DNA from: Qipengyuania pacifica
GTDB taxonomy: Bacteria > Pseudomonadota > Alphaproteobacteria > Sphingomonadales > Sphingomonadaceae
NCBI RefSeq assembly: GCF_019857205.1
Contig: NZ_JAHWXO010000004.1
Coordinates: 1 to 64,000 of the forward strand
Reading direction: 5' to 3'
Length of the DNA: 64,000 nucleotides
Positions 43,851 through 51,312 of this stretch are shown one piece after another. A program made the position numbers and the translations under genes. Within the stretch, counting starts at the first letter, position 1. Each line of letters opens with the position of its first letter. Below the pieces are notes generated by a model. It was not told where the DNA came from. It saw only the letters and a list, made by a program, of their open reading frames with translations, and ran no database searches.

Positions 43851-44354
43851 CTACCCCTTGGATGCAGGCCCTTGCCCTAAGGCCGCGCCGCCATCCTTGC
43901 GCAGTTCCGCCAGGATTTTCTTCAGCACGTCGAGTTCGGGATTCGTCGGCACGTCTGCGTTCTTCGAGCTGTCCTCGGTCGCAGCGGCCTTGCGCTGCAT
44001 GTCTTCGGTGATCTTGTTCACGCTGCGAACGAGCATGAAGAGCGCAAAGGCGACGATGAAGAAATTGATCACGGCCGTGATGAGCGCGCCGTACCCGATC
44101 ATTGCCACGCCTGCTTCCTTGAGCTGCTCGTAATTGTCGAGCGCGCCTTCGTAGCCTTCGGGTATCTCGCCCAGCTGCAGGAACCAGTTGGAAAAATCGA
44201 TGTCACCGAAGATCCAGCCGATCAGCGGCATTATTATGGCTTCGGTCAGCTGCGTGACGATACCGCTGAAGGCGGCGCCGATCACGACACCGACTGCCAG
44301 ATCGACAACATTTCCGCGCGCGACGAACTTCTTGAATTCTTTTCCCAGGCTCAT
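43851..44354 (-). CDS. mscL: Large-conductance mechanosensitive channel
   Basis: Pentameric inner-membrane channel that opens under membrane tension in hypo-osmotic shock. MSLGKEFKKFVARGNVVDLAVGVVIGAAFSGIVTQLTEAIIMPLIGW gives the amphipathic N-helix and TM1; TM2 is ITAVINFFIVAFALFMLVRSVN, and a basic-acidic C-terminal helix follows. At 167 aa it is longer than the ~136-aa E. coli protein because the periplasmic loop (~50-85) and the Asp/Lys-rich tail are extended. Converges on nothing; reads toward the tmRNA promoter region. Confidence 0.97.
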   Translation of the reverse strand: MSLGKEFKKFVARGNVVDLAVGVVIGAAFSGIVTQLTEAIIMPLIGWIFGDIDFSNWFLQLGEIPEGYEGALDNYEQLKEAGVAMIGYGALITAVINFFIVAFALFMLVRSVNKITEDMQRKAAATEDSSKNADVPTNPELDVLKKILAELRKDGGAALGQGPASKG

Positions 44355-44434
44355 GGCGGTATGATTCCCTTAACCCTTAAAACTGGCGCCTTCCCTGCCA
44401 TGATGGTTTGGCAGTCACAAGCGGGCGTTAATCT

Positions 44435-44462
44435 TGAACCGGCGCCATGGTGTGCTATCTAG
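44435..44462 (+). promoter_or_regulatory. Predicted promoter of the LemA operon
   Basis: TTGAAC (44435-44440), 16-bp spacer, TATCTA (44457-44462), 43 bp ahead of the LemA start. Confidence 0.45.
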
Positions 44463-44505
44463 ATAAAGCAGTACGTCCCCCGACTCCCTAAGAAGGATTC
44501 TTGAA

Positions 44506-45129
44506 ATGAACCAATTCGCCGCTTTCCGTGCCTCGATCGTCGCCGCCGCTGCGTTGGCGATATCGGCCTGCGGGATCAACTCGGTGCCTGCTGCTGAAGA
44601 AACGGCAAAGGCCAAGTGGGCCGATGTGGAGGCCGCTTTCCAGGAACGCGCCAATCTGGTCCCCAACCTCGAACAGATCGTGATGAGCTCGGCTGAACAG
44701 GAGCGTGCAACGCTTGAATCGGTCATACAGGCCCGCGCATCCGCCACCCGTCCGGAAATCCAGCTCGATGGCAACGATCTGAGCGATGCGGACAAGATGG
44801 CCCAGTATCAGCAGGCGCAGAACACTTTCGGCGGCGCGCTGTCGCGGCTGATGGCCAATGTGGAAGCTTATCCCGAACTGCGCAGCCAGGACAATTTCGG
44901 CCGCTTCATGACCCAGATCGAAGGTCAGGAAAACCGGATCCGCGTCGCCATTCGCGACTATAACGAAGCGGTGCGCGCCTATAACACGACGATCCGCACC
45001 TTCCCCGATACCATCGGCGCCAACATCATTCACGGTGCAGAACCCATGGTTCCCTACGAAGCCGTGACGCAGGGTGCAGAAGTCGCTCCAACCCTGGACA
45101 TGCGTTCGGATAGCAGCGCCGCAAACTGA
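44506..45129 (+). CDS. LemA-family lipoprotein
   Basis: A 207-aa LemA protein. The signal ends in LAISACG, a lipobox variant with the likely lipidated Cys 22. The LemA core of long helices is clear: EAFQERANLVPNLEQIVMSSAEQERATLESVIQARA, and AIRDYNEAVRAYNTTIRTFPDTI, ending in the short F/Y motif before a Ser/Ala tail. Role unknown; the family is often linked with TPM-domain genes as here. Eleven bases before the next gene. Confidence 0.9.
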   Translation: MNQFAAFRASIVAAAALAISACGINSVPAAEETAKAKWADVEAAFQERANLVPNLEQIVMSSAEQERATLESVIQARASATRPEIQLDGNDLSDADKMAQYQQAQNTFGGALSRLMANVEAYPELRSQDNFGRFMTQIEGQENRIRVAIRDYNEAVRAYNTTIRTFPDTIGANIIHGAEPMVPYEAVTQGAEVAPTLDMRSDSSAAN

Positions 45130-45140
45130 GCGGCACAAAC

Positions 45141-45965
45141 ATGCGCCTGTTTCTCTCAGTAATCCTGCCCGTGGCGGCGGCGCTGGGCTTTGCCCTGCCC
45201 GCCGCTGCCCAGACCTTTCCTGAACGCGGCACTGCGCCGGTGGTGGACGCTGCGAACATCATCGATGACGCAACCGAAGCCGCTCTGACCGAAAAACTGG
45301 ACGCGTTCGAGCAGCGCAGCCAGCGCCAGTTCGTGATCGCGACGATCCCCGATCTCGAGGGTTACGACATTTCCGACTATGGCTATCGCCTTGGCCGCGA
45401 ATGGGCCTTGGGCGATGCGGAGCGTAATGACGGCATCATTCTGATCGTCGCTCCGAACGAGAAGAAAATGCGCGTCGAGGTCGGCTACGGCCTGGAGGGC
45501 GTCATCCCTGACGGGCTTGCTTTCGAATATGTCGAAGGGATGAAGCCATATTTCCGCGATGGCGACTATTCCGGCGGGATTAGCTGGGGTGCAGACCAGA
45601 TCATCAAACAGCTCGAATTGCCTCCTGAAGAAGCGGCCAAGGTGGCCCAGCAGGTGAGCGAACAGCGCGAAAGCGACGGCGGCTTCCCCATCGGCGCGCT
45701 GATCTGGCTCGGCTTTATCTTTTTCTTCTTCGTCCTGCCCATGCTGAGTGGGCGCGGCCGGCGGCGGCGTTATCGCAAGGGACCGTGGGGCAATGCCGCA
45801 CGCGACATCATTCTCTGGGAAGCCGGCAAGGCGATCGCACGCGGTCTCACCGATGACGACTGGGGCGGAGGCGGCGGCTTCGGCGGCGGCGGTGGCTTCG
45901 GCGGCGGCGGCTTTGGTGGCGGCGGCGGCAGTTTCGGGGGCGGTGGCGCCTCCGGGGGGTGGTAA
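45141..45965 (+). CDS. TPM-domain protein (YgcG-like) with Gly-rich tail
   Basis: A 274-aa protein: signal peptide ending AAAQT, periplasmic TPM domain (~28-165) with DDATEAALTEKLDAFEQRSQRQFVIATIPDLEGYDI and GYGLEGVIPDG, one transmembrane helix (~185-205), a basic stretch GRGRRRRYRKG, and a long Gly-Gly-Phe-rich tail. This is the YgcG architecture; TPM domains have been proposed to have phosphatase or membrane-repair roles (Psb32 in plants). Its stop shares a base with the next start (TAATG). Confidence 0.9.
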   Translation: MRLFLSVILPVAAALGFALPAAAQTFPERGTAPVVDAANIIDDATEAALTEKLDAFEQRSQRQFVIATIPDLEGYDISDYGYRLGREWALGDAERNDGIILIVAPNEKKMRVEVGYGLEGVIPDGLAFEYVEGMKPYFRDGDYSGGISWGADQIIKQLELPPEEAAKVAQQVSEQRESDGGFPIGALIWLGFIFFFFVLPMLSGRGRRRRYRKGPWGNAARDIILWEAGKAIARGLTDDDWGGGGGFGGGGGFGGGGFGGGGGSFGGGGASGGW

Positions 45966-46639
45966 TGGGCTATCTTTCTCAATCCGATCACAAGATCGTA
46001 TCCGATGCCGTCGCGGCGGCCGAACTTACCACCAGCGGCGAAATCGTGACCGTTCTGGCCGATCGCAGCGATGGCTATTCGGATGTCGTGCTGGTGTGGG
46101 CCGTGGCGCTGGCCTTCACGGCCATGAGCCTGTTTGCGGTGATCCCGCAGCCCTTCATGGATCTGTGGGATTCGCTCGTCGGTGGCTGGATGCACGAATG
46201 GACGACCGGCGAACTCGCCAGCATGACCATCGCCCTGGGGCTGGTCGCCTTCACGCTGGGATGGCTGTTGCTGAGCTGGGACCCGCTGCGCTTCGCCCTT
46301 ACCCCCGGCCCGGTTAAGAGTGCCCGCGTTCACAGCAGCGCAATCAGGCATTTCAAAGTCGGCGCGGAACAGCGCACGCATGGCCGCACGGGCGTACTTC
46401 TCTATCTGTCCATGCGCGAACACCGCGCCGAAATCGTTGCCGACCAGCCCATTGCCGCAATTGTGCCGGCAGAAGTCTGGGGCGAAGCGATGGCGGACAT
46501 GCTGGAAGAGCTCAAAGAAGGCCACATCGCCGAAAGCCTGGCCATCGGGGTACGCGACGTCGGCATGGTACTGTCAGAACATTTCCCGCGCGCCGATGAC
46601 GACCGCAACGAGCTTCCCGACCGACTGATAGAAGTCTGA
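45965..46639 (+). CDS. TPM-domain membrane protein
   Basis: A 224-aa protein with two hydrophobic helices near 43-60 and 83-105 placed inside a TPM-type fold: VSDAVAAAELTTSGEIVTVLADRSDGYSD at the start and GVLLYLSMREHRAEIVADQPIAAIVPAEVWGEAMADMLEELKEGHIAESLAIGVRDVG after the helices. The second half carries the conserved E(H/K)RAEIVADxxI strand of TPM. The ATG at 45965 overlaps the previous stop and is preferred to the GTG two codons earlier. Likely works with the two upstream proteins. Confidence 0.85.
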   Translation: MGYLSQSDHKIVSDAVAAAELTTSGEIVTVLADRSDGYSDVVLVWAVALAFTAMSLFAVIPQPFMDLWDSLVGGWMHEWTTGELASMTIALGLVAFTLGWLLLSWDPLRFALTPGPVKSARVHSSAIRHFKVGAEQRTHGRTGVLLYLSMREHRAEIVADQPIAAIVPAEVWGEAMADMLEELKEGHIAESLAIGVRDVGMVLSEHFPRADDDRNELPDRLIEV

Positions 46640-46641
46640 CC

Positions 46642-47187
46642 ATGCCCGTCCCCGATCACGATGCGGACGAGAAGATCGTCTGGCAGGGCAAATACATCAC
46701 CGCCAAAACGCGCGGTCGATGGGAATATGTGGGTCGTCCCCGCAACATCCGCGCGGCGGTGATCCTTGCCGTCGACGAAGACGACCACGTGCTTCTGGTA
46801 GAGCAGTACCGGGTGCCGCTTGGCCGGCCCTGTATCGAGCTACCGGCGGGTCTCATCGGCGACGAGGCTGATTTCGAAGGCGAAGACCCTCTCGTTGCTG
46901 CCGGGCGGGAACTGGTAGAGGAAACGGGCTACCGCGCCGATGTGCTCGAAGATCTGGGCACGTTCTGGTCCTCTCCCGGAATGGTCAGCGAAAGCTTCAC
47001 TCTGGTCCGCGCCAGCCAGCTGGCGAAGGTCGGCGAAGGCGGCGGGGTCGGCGGAGAGAACATCACCGTTCACCGTGTCGCCCTATCCGACATTGCCGCT
47101 TTTACCGCCGCCAAACGCGCCGATGGTTGCGGGATCGATGTGCGCGTGCTCTTGCTGCTGGGACAGGGAATATTGGCAGGAGAGTGA
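46642..47187 (+). CDS. NUDIX hydrolase (ADP-ribose pyrophosphatase-like)
   Basis: A 181-aa NUDIX enzyme. The Nudix box is present around residues 65-90: DFEGEDPLVAAGRELVEETGYRAD (the REL.EETGY core with metal-binding glutamates). The flanking PRNIRAAVILAVDEDDHVLLVEQYRVPLGRPCIELPAGLIGD and WSSPGMVSESF are typical of ADP-sugar diphosphatases. It begins two bases after the preceding gene and ends two bases before the SDR gene. Confidence 0.92.
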   Translation: MPVPDHDADEKIVWQGKYITAKTRGRWEYVGRPRNIRAAVILAVDEDDHVLLVEQYRVPLGRPCIELPAGLIGDEADFEGEDPLVAAGRELVEETGYRADVLEDLGTFWSSPGMVSESFTLVRASQLAKVGEGGGVGGENITVHRVALSDIAAFTAAKRADGCGIDVRVLLLLGQGILAGE

Positions 47188-47189
47188 CG

Positions 47190-47972
47190 ATGGCAGGACG
47201 GTGTGCAGGCAAGCTGGCACTGGTGACAGGCGCGGCGCAGGGGCTCGGCCGGGCCCATGCAACCCGGCTGGCAGAAGAGGGCGCGCGGGTGCTGTGCACC
47301 GATATCAACGGTGATGGCGCTGCCGAAACCGCCTCGCTCATCAATGCGGATCTGGGTGACGGCACCGCCCATGCGATCCGGCACGACGTTACCGATCCCA
47401 TTGACTGGGAAGCCGCCGTGGACGCTGCGCGCGAGAATATCGGCGGTCTCAACGTCCTGGTGAACAATGCCGGTATCGGCGTGGGCGGCAATATCGAGAC
47501 CTGCGATTTCGACGATTGGAAGCGCTGCTTTGCGATCAATGTCGATTCCATTTTTCATGGCTGCCAGAAGGCGCTGCCGCTGATGCGCGAGCATGCACCC
47601 GGCTCGATCGTGAACATTTCCAGCATTGCGGGGCTGATCGCCAGCGACACCATGCCCGCCTACAACTCGTCCAAAGCCGCGGTCTGGATGCTGACTAAAT
47701 CGATCGCGCTGCACTGTGCGAAGAAGAATATGCAGATCCGCTGCAATTCCGTGCACCCGACCTTCGTCGATACGCCGATCCTCGATGGCACGGCGCTCAA
47801 TCACAATCTCGACAAGTCTGTCTTGCTGGAAAAGCTGGCGCGGCAAATTCCGCTCAAATTCGTGGGCGAGCCCAACGATATCGCCAATGCCGTGGTCTAT
47901 CTCGCCAGCGACGAGAGCCGCTTCATGACCGGTGCGGAACTCAAGCTCGATGGCGGCATTTCCGCGATGTAA
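47190..47972 (+). CDS. Short-chain dehydrogenase/reductase
   Basis: A 260-aa classical SDR: cofactor loop TGAAQGLGRAH (residues ~13-23), an acidic residue in CTDIN suggesting NAD preference, NNAGIG, catalytic Ser in ISSIAG and Tyr-x3-Lys in AYNSSKAA. The C-terminal GAELKLDGGISAM is the family end. The substrate is unknown; the sequence resembles cyclohexanol/3-hydroxy-steroid type SDRs. Start at 47190, after GGAGAG. Confidence 0.93.
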   Translation: MAGRCAGKLALVTGAAQGLGRAHATRLAEEGARVLCTDINGDGAAETASLINADLGDGTAHAIRHDVTDPIDWEAAVDAARENIGGLNVLVNNAGIGVGGNIETCDFDDWKRCFAINVDSIFHGCQKALPLMREHAPGSIVNISSIAGLIASDTMPAYNSSKAAVWMLTKSIALHCAKKNMQIRCNSVHPTFVDTPILDGTALNHNLDKSVLLEKLARQIPLKFVGEPNDIANAVVYLASDESRFMTGAELKLDGGISAM

Positions 47973-47994
47973 ATCCGCGACTGCAGAATCAAGA

Positions 47995-48014
47995 GAGGGG
48001 CCATGCGGCCCCTC
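47995..48014 (+). terminator. Hairpin after the SDR gene
   Basis: GAGGGGCC and GGCCCCTC form a perfect 8-bp stem with a 4-nt loop, followed by a pyrimidine-rich tract with TTCTCTTT. It ends the LemA-TPM-NUDIX-SDR transcript and faces the convergent PspC gene. Confidence 0.55.
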
Positions 48015-48077
48015 CCGGTTCTCTTTGTGTGAGCCACGGCCGGCACGAAAACCGGGACGGTTGGCGCGGGGCCGTGG

Positions 48078-48299
48078 TCAGTCTGCGATCAGTGCGATCG
48101 CCGGGTAAAGCAGGATGAAACTGCCAAATCCGAGCAGTGTTCCTGCGACGAAGCCAAGGCGGACCCAGGTGGCGTCGATGTCGAAATAGCGCGCGATACC
48201 GGAGCAGACCCCCATCATCTTGCCATTCGTGCGATCAAGCGCGAAGCTCTTGGCTGGACGGACGGCATCGTCCCCTTCGCGGAATTTCAGATTGCTCAT
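48078..48299 (-). CDS. pspC: PspC-domain protein
   Basis: A 73-aa PspC-domain membrane protein. ALDRTNGKMMGVCSGIARYFDIDATWVRLGFVAGTLLG is the family signature, followed by a transmembrane helix (~45-71). In enterobacteria PspC is an inner-membrane component of the phage-shock response and works with PspB. The start overlaps the stop of the 38-aa gene by four bases. Third gene of a sigma-54-preceded operon; no pspA or pspB-like gene is present here. Confidence 0.92.
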   Translation of the reverse strand: MSNLKFREGDDAVRPAKSFALDRTNGKMMGVCSGIARYFDIDATWVRLGFVAGTLLGFGSFILLYPAIALIAD

Positions 48300-48412
48300 G
48301 CGATAAGTCCATTGGGCGATGCAGGTACGATGGCGGTGGCGAAGAAGAGGGCTGAAAGGGCCAGTGAAAAGGCGGCTGCGAAGAGCTTGTGGCCGTTGTC
48401 AGAGTTGAACAT
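48296..48412 (-). CDS. 38-aa single-helix membrane peptide
   Basis: MFNSDNGHKLFAAAFSLALS followed by a hydrophobic stretch ending ATAIVPASPNGLIA. AGGAGG lies seven bases before the ATG at 48412, a strong ribosome binding site. It shares its closing motif (A-x-A-I-V-P-A-S-P-x-G-L-[IV]-A) with the 39-aa peptide just upstream, so the two are paralogues. Its stop overlaps the PspC start. Predicted single-pass inner-membrane protein; function unknown. Confidence 0.75.
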   Translation of the reverse strand: MFNSDNGHKLFAAAFSLALSALFFATAIVPASPNGLIA

Positions 48413-48446
48413 GTTTTCCTCCTGAAGAATGTGGGCGGTTGGCCGA

Positions 48447-48566
48447 TCAGGCGACGAGACCGGCGGGGCTTGCGGGGACGATGGCGGCGGCCATGAACAT
48501 TGCCGAGACACCCAGGGCGAAGACGGCGGCGAGTGCACGGTTGCTGGCATATTCGAAGATGGACAT
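48447..48566 (-). CDS. 39-aa single-helix membrane peptide (paralogue of the next)
   Basis: MSIFEYASNRALAAVFALGV followed by SAMFMAAAIVPASPAGLVA. AAGGAG lies eight bases before the ATG at 48566. Same topology and C-terminus as the 38-aa peptide 34 bp downstream. First gene behind the sigma-54 promoter. Neither resembles PspB or PspD, but small single-pass proteins are a feature of psp operons. Confidence 0.75.
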   Translation of the reverse strand: MSIFEYASNRALAAVFALGVSAMFMAAAIVPASPAGLVA

Positions 48567-48625
48567 TGTGTTGCTCCTTGATCCTTGGTTCGTTTTTCCC
48601 GGACCATCCGGGATGCCAAGTACTT

Positions 48626-48641
48626 TGCAACGGGTGTGCCA
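48626..48641 (-). promoter_or_regulatory. Sigma-54 (RpoN) promoter of the PspC operon
   Basis: On the minus strand TGGCACACCCGTTGCA matches TGGCAC-N5-TTGC(A/T), the only departure from consensus being A for G at the seventh base. Start of transcription is predicted near 48615, 49 bases before the first small gene. Confidence 0.72.
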
Positions 48642-48715
48642 AACTCGAAAAATGGCGGAATTCCGTCAATTCTTCCTGAACCATGAGAGCAGACGTCGTT
48701 CACCAATCCGAAAGG

Positions 48716-48732
48716 TTGGGGAATTTCCCCAA
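48716..48732. promoter_or_regulatory. 17-bp palindrome, candidate enhancer for the PspC-operon promoter
   Basis: TTGGGGAATTTCCCCAA is a perfect palindrome (8+1+8) centred about 109 bp upstream of the predicted start, the usual place for a sigma-54 activator. A second, imperfect palindrome TGGCGGAATTCCGTCA lies at 48653-48668. Confidence 0.5.
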
Positions 48733-48797
48733 CTGTTGGAAATGATATGTTTTGAAGTGGCGGGCGTGGCGACGGCGCGCTATCGAACGCTCACCTC

Positions 48798-49877
48798 ATG
48801 GCGCTCGATCGCATCTCCCTGACCGACTTTCGCAACCACGGTTCGACCGAACTGGGCGATACCGCGCAATTCAATCTGCTCGTGGGCGAAAACGGTGCGG
48901 GAAAGACCAATATTCTCGAAGCGCTTTCCCTGCTTGCCCCAGGGCGCGGCCTGCGCCGCGCTGCCTTGGGCGACATGGTCCGCAATGGCAGCGATGCTGG
49001 CTTCGGCGTGGGGGCCAGCCTGCTGCAGGATGGTGAAGCCGTACGGCTCGCCACATATTCGGAAAGCGCCAACCCGGGCCGCCGCCGCGTCCGGATAAAC
49101 GGGGCGGAAAGCAGTGCGACCAGCCTCGGCGAATGGCTCGCGGTGACATGGCTCACTCCCGCCATGGATGGCTTGTTCACCGGCGCCGCCGGCGATCGCC
49201 GACGCTACTTGGACCGGCTGGCGCTTGCGCTCGAACCAGCGCATGCCAGTCATGCAGCCCGCTACGAAGGTGCCCTGCGCGAACGCAATCGCCTGTTATC
49301 CGACCTGCGAGAGCCTGAGAACGCTTGGCTCGATGCCATTGAAGCCCAAATGGTCCAACATGGCTCCGCCCTAATGGCAGGCCGCGCGCGCCTCGTTGAA
49401 ACACTGGCGGTAAGGCTGGCGGAAATGCCTGCCGAACCGTTCGCTCGCCCCGCCCTTACCTATGCCCCGAGCGCGCCCGATCATTCGGATGGTCTATCGC
49501 AGGCGCTCTATGACAACCGCAAGCGCGACCGCGCCGCACAGCGCACCCTGCTTGGCCCGCATCGCGACGAGCTTGAAGTCATCCACGCAGCCAAGCGGGT
49601 CCCCGCTGCGCAAAGCTCGACAGGTGAACAGAAAGCGATGCTGGTCGCCATGACGTTGGCCCATGCCGGGCTGGCGGCACAAGGGCGAGCAGGTTTGCTC
49701 TTGCTGGACGAAGTGGCCGCGCATCTCGACCCCCTTCGCCGCGCCGCTCTTTTCGAACAATTGCGCAGCAGTGGAGCGCAGGTCTGGATGACTGGAACCG
49801 AGCCAGCCCCTTTCAGCAGCATAGCGACGGAATCTGCCGTCTGGGCCGTAACGGCAGGATCGGTGACGCGCGCCTAG
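48798..49877 (+). CDS. recF: DNA replication and repair protein RecF
   Basis: SMC-like ATPase that helps load RecA at single-strand gaps. The 359-aa protein has Walker A GENGAGKTN (~31-39), the internal GLFTGAAGDRRRYLDRLAL segment, the ABC signature region STGEQKAMLVAM and Walker B LLLLDEVAAHLD. Starts MALDRISLTDFRNH, the family N-terminus. It stands apart from dnaA/dnaN, and its 3' end overlaps the convergent esterase gene by four bases. Confidence 0.97.
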   Translation: MALDRISLTDFRNHGSTELGDTAQFNLLVGENGAGKTNILEALSLLAPGRGLRRAALGDMVRNGSDAGFGVGASLLQDGEAVRLATYSESANPGRRRVRINGAESSATSLGEWLAVTWLTPAMDGLFTGAAGDRRRYLDRLALALEPAHASHAARYEGALRERNRLLSDLREPENAWLDAIEAQMVQHGSALMAGRARLVETLAVRLAEMPAEPFARPALTYAPSAPDHSDGLSQALYDNRKRDRAAQRTLLGPHRDELEVIHAAKRVPAAQSSTGEQKAMLVAMTLAHAGLAAQGRAGLLLLDEVAAHLDPLRRAALFEQLRSSGAQVWMTGTEPAPFSSIATESAVWAVTAGSVTRA

Positions 49878-50575
49878 GGCTTGGGCGGCAGCGCTTGTTC
49901 CACATCGCCCATGGTATCTCGCACAAGCGCCGCAATTCCATCGGCGGTGGGATGGATGCGGTCGTCGAGGAAGAGGCTACGGTCCTCATAGATGCTCTCG
50001 AGCCAGAACGGGATCAAAGCTGCATCGTATTGGCTGGCAAGCTCGCTATACAGGCTGTCGAACTGCTGCTGATATTCCGGCCCGTAATTCGGCGGCGCCC
50101 GCATACCCATCAGCAGGACAGGGATCTCTCGCTGGCTCAGTTCCTGCAGCATCGCTTCGAAATTGGCGCGTGTCTGTCCAGGCTGGATACCGCGCAGCAT
50201 ATCATTGCCGCCAAGTTCGAGGATGACGAGATCGGGTTTGACCTCCTGCGCATCGAGCGTGAAGGCCAGCCGTTGCAGACCGGCTGCACTGGTATCTCCC
50301 GAAACGCCGGCATCGATCACCCGCGCGTTGATTCCGTCCTTGCGCAGCGCGTCTTCAAGCTGTTCGGGATAGCCCTCGTTCTCTTCCAGCCCATAGCCTG
50401 CGAACAGGCTGTCGCCGAAAGCCAGTATCCGCCTCTCCGGCCCTTCGACAGCGATATCGGCCGCAGGGGTTTGCTGGCTCGCTTCCGCTTCTGTTGATGG
50501 CGCCGCATCTTGCGCGCCGCCGCAAGCGGACAGTGCCATGGCGGCGAACAGGATCGACAAATGCCGCAAACGCAT
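49874..50575 (-). CDS. tesA: SGNH arylesterase / lysophospholipase TesA-like lipoprotein
   Basis: A 233-aa SGNH hydrolase with a lipoprotein signal (ALSAC, Cys 18). The four blocks are present: AFGDSLFAGYG (nucleophile Ser), the Gly in VSGDTSAAG, GGND and DRIHPTADG (Asp and His). TesA-type enzymes hydrolyse acyl-CoA, aryl esters and lysophospholipids in the periplasm. The start at 50575 gives a clean signal peptide. Divergent from the ABC exporter genes, the same arrangement as tesA-ybbA-ybbP in E. coli, which supports the assignment. Confidence 0.92.
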   Translation of the reverse strand: MRLRHLSILFAAMALSACGGAQDAAPSTEAEASQQTPAADIAVEGPERRILAFGDSLFAGYGLEENEGYPEQLEDALRKDGINARVIDAGVSGDTSAAGLQRLAFTLDAQEVKPDLVILELGGNDMLRGIQPGQTRANFEAMLQELSQREIPVLLMGMRAPPNYGPEYQQQFDSLYSELASQYDAALIPFWLESIYEDRSLFLDDRIHPTADGIAALVRDTMGDVEQALPPKP

Positions 50576-50622
50576 CGGCGAGTTTCCTTGTGCAGTTTTC
50601 CGCTCCATGCCATCGCAGTACC

Positions 50623-51312
50623 GTGACGAACTCTCAAGCAGCGATTTCCGCCCGCAACCTCACCCTGACCCTCGGCTCCAGCGATGCTCCCGTCGAAATC
50701 CTTCGCGGGATCGATCTCGACATTGCGCGTGGATCGACCGTCGCATTGCTTGGCCCTTCCGGCTCGGGCAAAAGCTCGCTGATGGCCGTTCTTTCCGGCC
50801 TCGAGCGTGCCAGCGGAGGAACCCTGCTCGTGGCGGGCGAAGATTTCGCGACGCTGGACGAGGACGCCCTTGCACATGCCCGGCGCGGGCGCATTGGCAT
50901 CGTGTTGCAGGCGTTCCACCTGTTACCGACCATGACCGCGCTGGAAAACGTCGCCACCCCGATGGAACTGGCTGGGGAACGCGACGCCCAGGCGCGGGCC
51001 AAAGCGGAACTCGAAGCGGTTGGCCTTGGCCACAGGCTGGATCATTACCCTCAGCAATTGTCGGGCGGCGAACAGCAGCGCGTCGCCATCGCCCGCGCGA
51101 TCGCCCCGCGTCCCGACCTGATCTTCGCCGATGAACCTACCGGCAATCTCGATGCCGCCACGGGTCACGAAATCGTGGAACTTCTCTTCCACCGCCGCGC
51201 CGAAACCGGGGCGACGTTGCTCGTCATTACGCACGATCCTGAACTTGCCGAGCATTGCGAGCGCGTGCTGCAGCTCGGTGATGGTCGCATCGCCAGCGAC
51301 ACTGCGGCGTGA
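50623..51312 (+). CDS. ABC transporter ATP-binding protein (YbbA/LolD-like)
   Basis: A 229-aa ATPase from the GTG at 50623. Walker [11 protein letters not shown]-loop [19 protein letters not shown], signature [14 protein letters not shown], Walker [13 protein letters not shown], and H-loop ITHD are all intact. This is the MacB/LolD-type ATPase that powers mechanotransmission or lipoprotein release rather than conventional transport. The longer upstream frame is antisense to tesA. Overlaps the permease gene by four bases (GTGA). Synteny with tesA points to the YbbA/YbbP system. Confidence 0.93.
   Translation: MTNSQAAISARNLTLTLGSSDAPVEILRGIDLDIARGSTVALLGPSGSGKSSLMAVLSGLERASGGTLLVAGEDFATLDEDALAHARRGRIGIVLQAFHLLPTMTALENVATPMELAGERDAQARAKAELEAVGLGHRLDHYPQQLSGGEQQRVAIARAIAPRPDLIFADEPTGNLDAATGHEIVELLFHRRAETGATLLVITHDPELAEHCERVLQLGDGRIASDTAA

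Noticed and set aside
44382..44397. GG-N10-GC pair resembling a sigma-54 promoter upstream of LemA
   Set aside because: Only a weak match (CTGC in the -12 element), over 100 bp from the gene, and a good sigma-70-type promoter lies closer.
45880..45960. Repetitive GGCGGCGG tract that could be mistaken for a DNA repeat array
   Set aside because: It encodes the Gly-rich tail of the TPM protein; no separate repeat function is needed to explain it.
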